A stretch of DNA of 64,000 bases from Devosia litorisediminis (lineage in GTDB: Bacteria > Pseudomonadota > Alphaproteobacteria > Rhizobiales > Devosiaceae): positions 1,736,001-1,800,000 of the forward strand of contig NZ_JAGXTP010000001.1 of NCBI RefSeq assembly GCF_018334155.1, in the 5' to 3' direction. The notes under the pieces were generated by a model. It ran no database searches, was not told the DNA's origin, and worked only from the letters and a program-made list of their open reading frames with translations. This document shows, piece by piece, positions 9,392 through 16,541 of the stretch. Position 1 is the first letter of the stretch. Every line of letters begins with the position of its first letter. Both the position numbers and the translations under genes were made by a program.

Positions 9392-10177
9392 TCAGGCGCG
9401 TCGAACGGCGCGCATTCGCGCGTTGTTGGTATTGAGTGCTTCGATGTATTCGAGCAGTTCGGGGCGAGCGGCGAGTTCGTCGATCTCTCGCTCGAGACTG
9501 CCCAGATGCTCGGCTATGGCGGCCTCGGCCGCATCGGGTGCGCCCGAGCGGATGGCCGCAACGATGGCGCGATGCTGCTCGATCACCAGCGGGCCGCGCC
9601 GGATATTGTAGATGCGCTTGAGATGACGGATGCGATTGACATCGCCCTGGGTCAGCTTGACGGTTTCCCAGACGCCGGGGATGCCGGCCATGGTGAAAAA
9701 AGTCTCGTGCAGCTTCTGGTCGAGATCGAAGAAGCGCTCGTAATCATCGCTGGCAACAGCCGTGGCCTGCTGAGTCATGATGGCTTCAAGCTGCACCAGG
9801 TTGGTCACGTCGTGATTGCGCATTGCGGCGCGACGAACGGCGCCAATTTCCAGCTGCAGGCGGACAAATGACGCCTCAATATAGCGGTTGATACGGATTG
9901 GCGTGACGTAGGTGCCGCTCTTGGGCACGATCTCAACCAACCCCGAATATTCCAGCCGGATCAGCGCCTCACGAACAGGCGTCTTGCTGGCCTTGAGCGC
10001 ATAGCCGAGCTCATTTTCGGAGATCATGCAGCCGGGCCGTAGACGGACCGAAACGATCAGGTCCCACAGGGTGGCATAGATCTGACCGACCAACCCCTGA
10101 TCAGGATCGAGCTGCACGTCAGCAAGCAGGCGCTCAAGCGTTTCAAAAGGCACCTCCTTGATCTGATCAGCCAACAT
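9392..10177 (-). CDS. GntR family transcriptional regulator (FCD ligand-binding type)
   Basis: About 261 residues: an N-terminal winged helix (around residues 25-85, with ALKASKTPVREALIRLEYSG as the recognition region) and an all-helical FCD domain typical of FadR-subfamily sensors of sugar acids. The ATG at 10177 follows AGGTGA by 6 bases; a GTG three codons earlier is an alternative. As probable first gene of the uronide operon it likely controls its own promoter, which is flanked by inverted 11-base sites (10195-10205 and 10250-10260). A uronate or its breakdown product is the expected ligand by analogy with UxuR/ExuR/KdgR-type members. Confidence 0.88.
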   Translation of the reverse strand: MLADQIKEVPFETLERLLADVQLDPDQGLVGQIYATLWDLIVSVRLRPGCMISENELGYALKASKTPVREALIRLEYSGLVEIVPKSGTYVTPIRINRYIEASFVRLQLEIGAVRRAAMRNHDVTNLVQLEAIMTQQATAVASDDYERFFDLDQKLHETFFTMAGIPGVWETVKLTQGDVNRIRHLKRIYNIRRGPLVIEQHRAIVAAIRSGAPDAAEAAIAEHLGSLEREIDELAARPELLEYIEALNTNNARMRAVRRA

Positions 10178-10194
10178 GCTCGTCACCTGTCTTC

Positions 10195-10260
10195 CATATT
10201 TGTAAGCCCACTAGTATCTAAGCACCCCCGGTGTTGCAATACCAAATTTTTACAAATATG
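10195..10260 (-). promoter_or_regulatory. Promoter of the gntR-uronide operon with flanking inverted operator arms
   Basis: On the minus strand TTGCAA (10234-10239) and TACTAG (10211-10216) are separated by 17 bases. The promoter is bracketed by perfect inverted repeats: CATATTTGTAA (10195-10205) and TTACAAATATG (10250-10260), arm centres 55 bases apart, about five helical turns. The outer arm continues into a longer motif (minus strand ATTTGTAAAAATTTGG) that recurs at 10706 and 15213. This arrangement suits a GntR-type dimer pair with possible looping. Confidence 0.6.
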
Positions 10261-10381
10261 TCGTTGAACGGCAATTCACTTCCCTGCCCTACGGTGTCCA
10301 GCCGCAGTTTTGGGGATGAATTTGGCAGCACCAACCCGTAGAATACGAGGCACAAATGCCAGTTACAGGGAGTTTTGAACG

Positions 10382-10705
10382 ATGATCGTGGACACACTTG
10401 CGGAGGCCACCTGGGTGGTTTCGGGCCCGGGCGCAGAGCGGCGAATCCTGGCGCAGAACGAGGAACTGATGCTCGTCGAGTTTCGATTTGCCAAGGACGG
10501 CAAGGGATTAGCGCATAATCACCCGCATGTGCAGACGACTTACGTTGCCAGTGGAAAGTTTGAGTTCACCGTTGCCGGCGAGACGCGGATTCTCAATCCA
10601 GGCGATGGCCTGCTGATCCCCTCCAACGCAGTGCACTCCTGCGTCGCGCTTGAAGCAGGCAATCTGATCGACGCCTTCACGCCTCGACGCGACGACTTCC
10701 TGTAG
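10382..10705 (+). CDS. Small cupin-domain protein
   Basis: 107 residues forming a single cupin barrel. Motif 1 is visible as HNHPHVQTTYVASGKFEF with metal-ligand histidines, and motif 2 as PGDGLLIPSNAVHSC. GGGAG lies 8 bases before the ATG. Such stand-alone cupins beside uronate or TRAP operons are often KdgF-like enzymes that linearise 4,5-unsaturated uronates or related sugar-acid isomerases. That role would fit the neighbouring lyase operon, but the assignment is an inference. It is transcribed divergently from the gntR-uronide operon and convergently with the second gntR gene. Confidence 0.85.
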   Translation: MIVDTLAEATWVVSGPGAERRILAQNEELMLVEFRFAKDGKGLAHNHPHVQTTYVASGKFEFTVAGETRILNPGDGLLIPSNAVHSCVALEAGNLIDAFTPRRDDFL

Positions 10706-10720
10706 ATTTGTAAAATTTGG
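10706..10720. promoter_or_regulatory. Third-locus copy of the TTTGTAAAATTTG motif
   Basis: ATTTGTAAAATTTGG directly follows the cupin stop codon. It differs by one base deletion from the sites at the gntR (10243-10260, minus) and dctP (15213) promoters. Its position between convergent genes is odd for an operator; on the minus strand the same bases supply the T-rich tail behind the hairpin at 10722-10750. Confidence 0.4.
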
Positions 10721-10721
10721 A

Positions 10722-10750
10722 CATCTTTGGCAGCGATGCTGCCGAAGATG
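10722..10750 (-). terminator. Intrinsic terminator of the TRAP operon
   Basis: Arms CATCTTTGGCAGC (10722-10734) and GCTGCCGAAGATG (10738-10750) pair over 13 positions with one G-U and a 3-base loop. On the minus strand the stem is followed by TCCAAATTTTAC. It begins 3 bases after the end of the second gntR gene. Confidence 0.65.
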
Positions 10751-10752
10751 CC

Positions 10753-11520
10753 TCAGCGTTGGCTATTGGCCCCGGCCCAGTCCTTGGCCACCGGCACGCC
10801 GCCATCAAAGATACGACGCCGGGCGCTCTCGATGTGATCGCGCATTGCTGAATAGGCGGCCGGCGCATTGCGATCGGTGATCGCCTTGAATATCCGGACG
10901 TGTTCCGTCTGCACCTTGGCAAGACGCTGCTCGGGGCTGGCGAGCGATAGCTGGCGGTTCAGCGTCATGGCCAGAACGATCTGCGCCTTCATCGAGGTGC
11001 GGGCATTTTCGAAGTAGTGGTTTCCCGACGCAGAGCAGACCGCCATGTGGAACTCTTCGTCGGCGGCGCCACCAACCTGCCCCGTCCTGACACACTCATC
11101 AAGCGCGGCCAGGGCTGCACGGATGCGTTCGAGATCTTTCTGGTCGTGCCGTTCAGCCGCCAGTGCTGCCGCCTCAGCCTCGATGGCAGCGCGGAATTCG
11201 AACGTGCGCTGAATATCGGCGATGGAGCCGACAGGCGCGAAGTTTAGCACTACGCCATCGGGGCGTCTTTTGACGAAGGAACCAGACCCCTGGCGCGAAA
11301 CCACCAGTTCGTCGGCCTTGAGCTGGCGCAGGGCCTGGCGCAGAATCGGCCGGGAAATGCCATATCGGCTGCACAGCTCCATTTCCGTGGGCAATTTCTC
11401 GCCCGCCGGAAAGTCCCCGGTGATGATCGAGGTCAGTATCTTCTCATACACCTGATCGGCGAGTTTGGGCTCACCTGTTCGCGCTGCTGGTTCGCTCGGC
11501 TGGCTAGTCTGTTCCATCAT
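10753..11520 (-). CDS. GntR/FadR family transcriptional regulator
   Basis: 255 residues: a winged-helix domain (about 20-90; KLPTEMELCSRYGISRPILR is the recognition region) and an FCD domain. It is the last gene of the dctP-dctQ-dctM-rraA-gntR operon. Its start overlaps the rraA stop (ATGA, 11517-11520), so it is translationally coupled. It probably senses the TRAP substrate or its catabolite and controls the dct promoter, where an AT-rich motif fills the spacer. Cross-talk with the other GntR protein is possible because both promoters carry the same motif. Confidence 0.9.
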   Translation of the reverse strand: MMEQTSQPSEPAARTGEPKLADQVYEKILTSIITGDFPAGEKLPTEMELCSRYGISRPILRQALRQLKADELVVSRQGSGSFVKRRPDGVVLNFAPVGSIADIQRTFEFRAAIEAEAAALAAERHDQKDLERIRAALAALDECVRTGQVGGAADEEFHMAVCSASGNHYFENARTSMKAQIVLAMTLNRQLSLASPEQRLAKVQTEHVRIFKAITDRNAPAAYSAMRDHIESARRRIFDGGVPVAKDWAGANSQR

Positions 11521-12230
11521 CGCCCATTGGCTGTTCTCCAGGCGGAGAATTCAGTTTTTGTCGCTGGGTTGGTCGGCGGGTACAGGCCGATAACCGAGGC
11601 ACCACCCTGTACCATTTCCAACACATAGTCTTCAAACACTGTCATTTCGACCGCTTCATCAGCCACTTCATCGGCCAAATGGGCAGGCAGGCACACGACA
11701 CCCTCATTATCACCGACCAGAACGTCGCCAGGGAACACTGAAACCCCGCCACATGCGATCGGGTCATTGATGGCAACCGCGTGGTGCTTGGTCAGGTTCG
11801 TCGGGGCGCTTGGACGGCTATGATAGCTGGGCATGGAAAGCGCAGCAATTTCGGGGCTGTCGCGGAATCCGCCATCGGTCACGACGCCCGCGCAGCCCAG
11901 CTTCATCAGTCGCGTCACCAGGATGCACCCTGCCGAAGCAGCGCTGGCGTCCTGACGAGAGTCGATGACGAACACGGCCCCCTCAGGGCACTCTTCGACG
12001 CCCTTGCGCTGCGCGTGTGCGGGATCGGCGAATGATTCTATGCCATCGAGATCTTCACGGGCCGGAATGTAGCGAAGCGTATAGGCCTCGCCGACCATGT
12101 TGGGACCAGCGTTCAGGCGCTGGACGTCCTGAATGAAGATATTCTTGAAGCCGCGCTTGAACATCGCCGTCGTCAAGGTTGCCGTGCTGACCTTCATCAG
12201 CTTGGCACGTGTCTCGGGGGAAAGGCTCAT
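11517..12230 (-). CDS. RraA-family protein (HMG/CHA-type aldolase or RNase activity regulator-like)
   Basis: About 237 residues beginning MSLSPETRAKLMKVSTATLT, with GGAGAAAACCC before the ATG; an upstream in-frame extension to 12482 lacks family similarity and is rejected. The conserved Gly plus Arg-Asp pair of metal-dependent HMG/CHA aldolases is present (VVTDGGFRDSPEIAAL). Family members cleave 4-hydroxy-4-methyl-2-oxoglutarate or 4-carboxy-4-hydroxy-2-oxoadipate, or decarboxylate oxaloacetate. The true RNase E inhibitor RraA is a gammaproteobacterial protein. Coupling to a TRAP transporter and GntR regulator favours a catabolic 2-keto-acid aldolase. Confidence 0.85.
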   Translation of the reverse strand: MSLSPETRAKLMKVSTATLTTAMFKRGFKNIFIQDVQRLNAGPNMVGEAYTLRYIPAREDLDGIESFADPAHAQRKGVEECPEGAVFVIDSRQDASAASAGCILVTRLMKLGCAGVVTDGGFRDSPEIAALSMPSYHSRPSAPTNLTKHHAVAINDPIACGGVSVFPGDVLVGDNEGVVCLPAHLADEVADEAVEMTVFEDYVLEMVQGGASVIGLYPPTNPATKTEFSAWRTANGR

Positions 12231-12310
12231 GGGTTTTCTCCGCAGTTTATCTGGAGTGGCCCGCGCATCTGTTTGCGCTGGCCCGCTCAATTGAGGGTGG
12301 CCGGCGTTGC

Positions 12311-13591
12311 CTACTTGAGCAGCGCCGGCAGTGTGAGCGACACGGCGGGCACATAGGTGACCAGCAGCAACGCCGCCAGAATGGCGAGATAGAACGGCCA
12401 AATGGTTCGAACGCAGTCCTCGATCTTGACCTTGCCGACGGCGCAGCCAACGAACAGACAGGTTCCGACCGGCGGCGTGCACAGGCCCAGCCCCAAATTG
12501 ATCAGCAGCATGATGCCGAACTGGGTGGGGTCCATGCCAATACCCTTGGCGATGGGCAGAAAGATCGGGGTGCAGATCAGGATCAGCGCGGCCATGTCCA
12601 TGATCATGCCCAGGATGAGCAGGATCACATTGATCATCAGCAGGATGATAATCGGGTTGTCCGAAATGGTGGTGAGCGCGTTACTGAGCAAAGCGGGCAC
12701 CTGATAGAGCGCCAGCAGATAGGCAAACGAACTGGCAAAGGCGATCAGGATCATCACCATCGCGGTCGTCTTGATCGAAGAAACCACCGCCGTAATGAAG
12801 CCGCGCATGCTCAGCGTGCGATAGACCACCCCCGTCAGCACCAGGGCATAAATGGCGCCGAATGCCCCGGATTCGGTGACGGTGAAGATGCCCGAAAGCG
12901 TGCCACCAACGATGATGACAGCGGTGAACAGGCCCGGCAGCGCGGCAACCGCCGTCAGCCCCAGAACCCGCCAGCCGGGGAATGGCTCGGAGGGGTAGTT
13001 GTTCTTGACGGCGATGGCGTAGGCGGCAATTGCCAGGCAGACGCACATCAGGATGCCTGGCACCACGCCAGCCAGAAACAGCTGCGATATCGAGATCCCG
13101 CCGCCGGCCGCGATGGCATAGATGATCATATTGTGGCTGGGCGGAATGACGATGCCCGCAATCGAGGAGGTCACGGTCACATTGACCGCATAGTCTGGCG
13201 AATAGCCCTTCTCCTTCATCACGGGAATCAGGATCGAGCCCAGTGCGGAGATATCGGCTACCGCAGAGCCGGAAATGCCGCCGAACAGCATGCTGGAGAA
13301 AATGTTGACGTTGGCCAGCCCGCCGCGCACCCGCCCGACCAGCGCCGAGGCGAAATCCACCAGCCGCTTGGCCAGCCCGCCATGCAGCATCAATTCACCG
13401 GCAAACACGAAGAACGGGATCGCCAGCAGCGAGAAGACCGAGATGCCCGAAACGGCGCGCTGGAAGGTGATCAGCAGCGGGAAGCCCTCGAACAGGAAGG
13501 TAGTTGCCGCTGCGATACCCATCGCAAATGCCACCGGTATGCCGACCCCGACAGCGAGGGCGAACACGCCCAGGAGAATTACCAAGCCCAT
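12311..13591 (-). CDS. dctM: TRAP transporter large permease DctM
   Basis: About 426 residues with around 12 hydrophobic segments, the usual length for DctM. Recognisable stretches include GGISGSAVADISALGSILIP and PPSHNMIIYA. The start at 13591 (MGLVILLGVF) lies one base after the dctQ stop (TGAAATG) and gives the standard family N-terminus; the longer frame to 13633 would overlap dctQ. It forms the sodium-driven transport domain for the substrate delivered by DctP. Confidence 0.93.
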   Translation of the reverse strand: MGLVILLGVFALAVGVGIPVAFAMGIAAATTFLFEGFPLLITFQRAVSGISVFSLLAIPFFVFAGELMLHGGLAKRLVDFASALVGRVRGGLANVNIFSSMLFGGISGSAVADISALGSILIPVMKEKGYSPDYAVNVTVTSSIAGIVIPPSHNMIIYAIAAGGGISISQLFLAGVVPGILMCVCLAIAAYAIAVKNNYPSEPFPGWRVLGLTAVAALPGLFTAVIIVGGTLSGIFTVTESGAFGAIYALVLTGVVYRTLSMRGFITAVVSSIKTTAMVMILIAFASSFAYLLALYQVPALLSNALTTISDNPIIILLMINVILLILGMIMDMAALILICTPIFLPIAKGIGMDPTQFGIMLLINLGLGLCTPPVGTCLFVGCAVGKVKIEDCVRTIWPFYLAILAALLLVTYVPAVSLTLPALLK

Positions 13592-13592
13592 T

Positions 13593-14123
13593 TCAATTGT
13601 GTCCCTTCGCCATAGCAGGCGCAAAGTGGTCATAGACCCTCAGACCGGCGCGCATTCCGGCGAAAAGAAAGATCAGCCCGCCACAGATTGCCGAGGGCAA
13701 GGTGCGGTAGCTTTCGGGGATGTTGAGCATGGGAAGCTTGGTCGACCACCCAAACTGGACCAGTTCGATACTGGCCAGCAGCATCACCAGTCCGAAGCCC
13801 GCCAGCACCACATCGCCCAACAGAACCAGGGTGGCCTCGACGCGATCGCCAAACGCTTCGCGGATAAAAGTCACACCCAGATGGCTGTCTTCGAACACGC
13901 CAGCCGCCGCCCCCAGAAAGGTGATGTAACAGATCAGCAGCAGGGCCAGTTGCTCCACCCAGGTCGGGGTGACGTTGAGAACGTAGCGGCCAAAAACCAG
14001 CCAGCCGAACGTCGAGATCAGAACAATCAGCGCCAGCGACGCCAGCGCGATACAAACATTGCTCAGCGCGGTCATCGTCCAATCGATGCCAACGCGAACC
14101 GAACCAGAATTGGCCACAGCCAT
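13593..14123 (-). CDS. dctQ: TRAP transporter small permease DctQ
   Basis: 176 residues with four membrane segments. The DctQ signature NVTPTWVEQLALLLICYITF and the GAAAGVFEDSHLGV stretch are present. It lies between dctP and dctM, in the standard TRAP order, and its stop abuts the dctM start. Confidence 0.92.
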   Translation of the reverse strand: MAVANSGSVRVGIDWTMTALSNVCIALASLALIVLISTFGWLVFGRYVLNVTPTWVEQLALLLICYITFLGAAAGVFEDSHLGVTFIREAFGDRVEATLVLLGDVVLAGFGLVMLLASIELVQFGWSTKLPMLNIPESYRTLPSAICGGLIFLFAGMRAGLRVYDHFAPAMAKGHN

Positions 14124-14144
14124 CCCCCTTTGCCGCCTGTGAAT

Positions 14145-14166
14145 GCGACCCGCTTGCGCGGGTCGC
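14145..14166 (-). terminator. Stem-loop directly after dctP
   Basis: Arms GCGACCCGC (14145-14153) and GCGGGTCGC (14158-14166) form a perfect 9-bp stem with a TTGC loop, 9 bases after the dctP stop and before dctQ. There is no T-run, so it suits 3'-end stabilisation of dctP mRNA or partial termination. Confidence 0.65.
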
Positions 14167-14175
14167 TCAGTCTTG

Positions 14176-15162
14176 TCAGTCGGCGTTGCGGATCATGTTG
14201 ACCAGGTCGGTCAGGTCCGGATTGTCAGCCAGGAATTTGTCGTAGACGCTGGCCATAGCTGCCTGGAAGGGGGCCTTGTCGGCGATAGTGTTGATTTCCG
14301 TGCCACCGGCACGCACCACTTCCATGCTGGCCGCTTCGCGGGCCTGCCACAATTCGCGCTGGTATTCCGCACTGGCGCGACCGGCCGTGTGCACGATTTC
14401 CTGCTGTTCTGGAGTCAACGCATCCCAGCTCTTCTTGCTCATGCACAGGCATTCAGGAATGATCAGGTGCTCGGACATCGAGTAGTATTTGGCCACTTCA
14501 AAGTGGTTGGTGGACTCATAGGATGGCGGATTGTTTTCAGCGCCATCAACCACGCCGGTCTGCAGCGACTGATAGACTTCGCCGAACGCCATTGGCGTGG
14601 CATTGCCACCCATGGATTCGACCATGCCGACAAACAGGTCGTTACTCATGACGCGGATCTTCATGCCCTTAACGTCGTCAGGCGTGTTGATCGGATGCTG
14701 CGAGTTGTAGAACGAGCGGGCGCCCGCATCATACCAGCCTAGCGCCACAATGCCCTTGTCCTGCAGACCCTTGTCGATCGCGTCGCCGACCTCGCCATCC
14801 ATCAGGCGATACATCTGGTCGATATTCTTGAAGATGAAAGGCAGCGAAACTACGTTGGTTTCGGGAACAGCCGGCCCCATTGGCCCGAGGCTGAAGACGC
14901 CGAAATCCATGATACCCAGACGCGTCTGCTCAATGGCGTCCGGCTGATCGCCGAGCACGCCAGCGTGGAACACCTTGCCTGTGATTTCGCCACCGGTTTT
15001 TTCGGCGACATCGGCAATGAACGAATCCATGGCAATCGATACGGGATAATCAGGCACGTGGATGTTCCAGCCGCGCCACTCAGCGGCCTGTGCACCAAGG
15101 GCAAGAAGGCCCGAAAGTGCGACCACGGCGCTGCCGAACATCAGTTTGCTTGTTAGCTTCAT
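14176..15162 (-). CDS. dctP: TRAP transporter substrate-binding protein DctP
   Basis: About 328 residues. The signal peptide is MKLTSKLMFGSAVVALSGLL with cleavage near GAQAAEW. The DctP-fold features include IRVMSNDLFVGMVESMGGNA and FGEVYQSLQTGVVDGAENNP, the latter containing the carboxylate-contact region. The start at 15162 has GGGAGAAGAAAT before it; the upstream extension to 15234 lacks a signal peptide. First gene of the TRAP operon; it should capture an organic or sugar acid in the periplasm. Confidence 0.93.
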   Translation of the reverse strand: MKLTSKLMFGSAVVALSGLLALGAQAAEWRGWNIHVPDYPVSIAMDSFIADVAEKTGGEITGKVFHAGVLGDQPDAIEQTRLGIMDFGVFSLGPMGPAVPETNVVSLPFIFKNIDQMYRLMDGEVGDAIDKGLQDKGIVALGWYDAGARSFYNSQHPINTPDDVKGMKIRVMSNDLFVGMVESMGGNATPMAFGEVYQSLQTGVVDGAENNPPSYESTNHFEVAKYYSMSEHLIIPECLCMSKKSWDALTPEQQEIVHTAGRASAEYQRELWQAREAASMEVVRAGGTEINTIADKAPFQAAMASVYDKFLADNPDLTDLVNMIRNAD

Positions 15163-15205
15163 ATTTCTTCTCCCTACCCCTCGACCGATGGGGGCATCCG
15201 CACAC

Positions 15206-15234
15206 CTCATAACTTGTAAAAATTTGTATCGCAA
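15206..15234 (-). promoter_or_regulatory. dct operon promoter with operator in the spacer
   Basis: On the minus strand TTGCGA (15229-15234) and TATGAG (15206-15211) are separated by exactly 17 bases. The motif TTGTAAAAATTTG (plus strand 15214-15226) fills the spacer. It matches the site upstream of the gntR-uronide operon over 13 bases. A second partial copy, TTGTAAAA, lies at 15257-15264. A regulator bound here would block RNA polymerase, consistent with repression by a GntR protein. Confidence 0.6.
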
Positions 15235-15425
15235 GTGTGTTTGAATTTCTCGTATGTTGTAAAATGCGCAGGATCGGCACGCAGCGCCGGGCTCCCAGCG
15301 AGCGATGGTGTTTGAGGCAGCACGACCTCGCGCAGCAGATATTTCCCCATAAGAGCAGACGCGCCGCTGGCGTGACGCAGCCGATAGTCCCAGTTTCTCT
15401 TCCAGCCGGAATCCAAATTTCCGTC

Positions 15426-15481
15426 TTGACAGAGGCGCATGGCATCGCGCTAATACGCATTATCAGCTAATACGCATTAGC
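15426..15481 (+). promoter_or_regulatory. lacI promoter with two tandem LacI-type operators
   Basis: TTGACA (15426-15431), a 17-base spacer and GCTAAT (15449-15454) form a strong promoter 47 bases before the gene. Two copies of one palindrome follow: GCTAATACGCATTA (15449-15462) over the -10 box and GCTAATACGCATTAGC (15466-15481), offset by 17 bases. The full copy is a 16-bp palindrome with one mismatched pair and a central CG, as usual for LacI/GalR operators. Autorepression of the whole sugar operon is the simplest reading. Confidence 0.75.
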
Positions 15482-15500
15482 ACCTTAAGGGGGACGGAAC

Positions 15501-16532
15501 GTGGCTGCGAACAAGCGCCTTACACAACGCGACATTGCCCGTTTGGCTGGCGTAAGCCAGGCAACCGTGTCCCTGGTGCTCAATGGCGCGGCGAGTGCTG
15601 AAGGCCGTATTCCGCAAGAAACCCGCGACCGTGTCCACAAGGCGATCCGCGAAACCGGCTATGTTGCAGACCCCGTCGCTCGCAAGATGGCCAAGGGCCT
15701 CAACCGTATCCTTGGTGTGTTCACTTACGAGCCAGCTTTTCCAAGTGCTCAGGCCGACTTCTTCACGCCCTTCCTGCTTGGCATCGAAGAAGCTGCACAG
15801 GATCTCGGCTATGATCTGCTGCTGCTGACCGGCGCCGCCAGTGGCACCGAACGAAAGATCTTCGGCAGCAATACCCGGCTGCGGCTTGCCGATGGCTGTC
15901 TGATACTGGGCCGCGAATTCGACCATAGAGAACTTGAGCGTCTGGTGGCCGGCGATTACCCCTTTGTCGCTGTTGGCCGACGCGATGATGCTGGTGGTCC
16001 GGTTCCCTATGTGGGTGGCGATTATGCGTCCGGCACTGCCGCGCTGGTTGATCGTGCCCGCGAGCTCGGGCACACGCGCATTGCCTATGTTGGCCCCTCT
16101 GGTGGCGCAGAGTCGATCATTGACCGTTGGGCCGGTTTCTCTGGCGCCATTGCCGGGTTGCATCTGGTTGCACACATTGAAGAGGTTGGTCAGGACGGGG
16201 CGAAGAACCTGGACTTTCTGATCGCGAGCGGCGCCACAGCCGTGTTCTTCACCGAACTTGCCGACGCCATCCAGGTTGATGCCGTCGCGCGTGAGCGTGG
16301 CATTGATGTTCCCGGCACGCTCTCCATCGTGGTGCTGGGCAATCATATCCGCGCCGCACATACCGGACGCCGTTTCACATCTTACTCAATCCCCCGCGAG
16401 GCGATGGCGCGCGCCGCCACGCAAATGCTGGTGCGCCGGGTCGAGGACGATGCCCCAATCGAGCAGATCCTGTTGCCCTGCGAGCCCGTCGAGGGGGAAA
16501 CCCTCGGCCCTGCCCTTCCGACCAAAAACTAA
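15501..16532 (+). CDS. LacI family transcriptional regulator
   Basis: 343 residues. The helix-turn-helix is RLTQRDIARLAGVSQATVSL with the hinge helix near residues 50-60 (VADPVARKMAKGL), followed by a periplasmic-binding-protein-like sensor domain. The start is GTG at 15501 with AAGGGGGA upstream. It is the first gene of the operon it probably controls; the FAD oxidoreductase begins 9 bases after its stop. The inducer should be the sugar carried by the ABC system of this operon. Confidence 0.92.
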   Translation: MAANKRLTQRDIARLAGVSQATVSLVLNGAASAEGRIPQETRDRVHKAIRETGYVADPVARKMAKGLNRILGVFTYEPAFPSAQADFFTPFLLGIEEAAQDLGYDLLLLTGAASGTERKIFGSNTRLRLADGCLILGREFDHRELERLVAGDYPFVAVGRRDDAGGPVPYVGGDYASGTAALVDRARELGHTRIAYVGPSGGAESIIDRWAGFSGAIAGLHLVAHIEEVGQDGAKNLDFLIASGATAVFFTELADAIQVDAVARERGIDVPGTLSIVVLGNHIRAAHTGRRFTSYSIPREAMARAATQMLVRRVEDDAPIEQILLPCEPVEGETLGPALPTKN

Positions 16533-16541
16533 GACGAGACC

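Larger units (their letters stand above)
15163..15500. other. Divergent intergenic region between dctP and lacI
   Basis: This 338-base gap holds two promoters pointing outward, each with its own operator-like sites (described separately). The middle stretch, about 15270-15420, contains no convincing gene, hairpin or repeat. Confidence 0.7.

Noticed and set aside
11517..12482. RraA gene extended to 321 residues
   Set aside because: The extra N-terminal residues run through the intergenic gap into dctM and lack homology; ATG 12230 has a good ribosome site.
12209..13615. Plus-strand open frame of 468 codons opposite dctM
   Set aside because: The composition is extreme in His, Gln, Arg and Asp, as expected for the complement of a membrane-protein gene.
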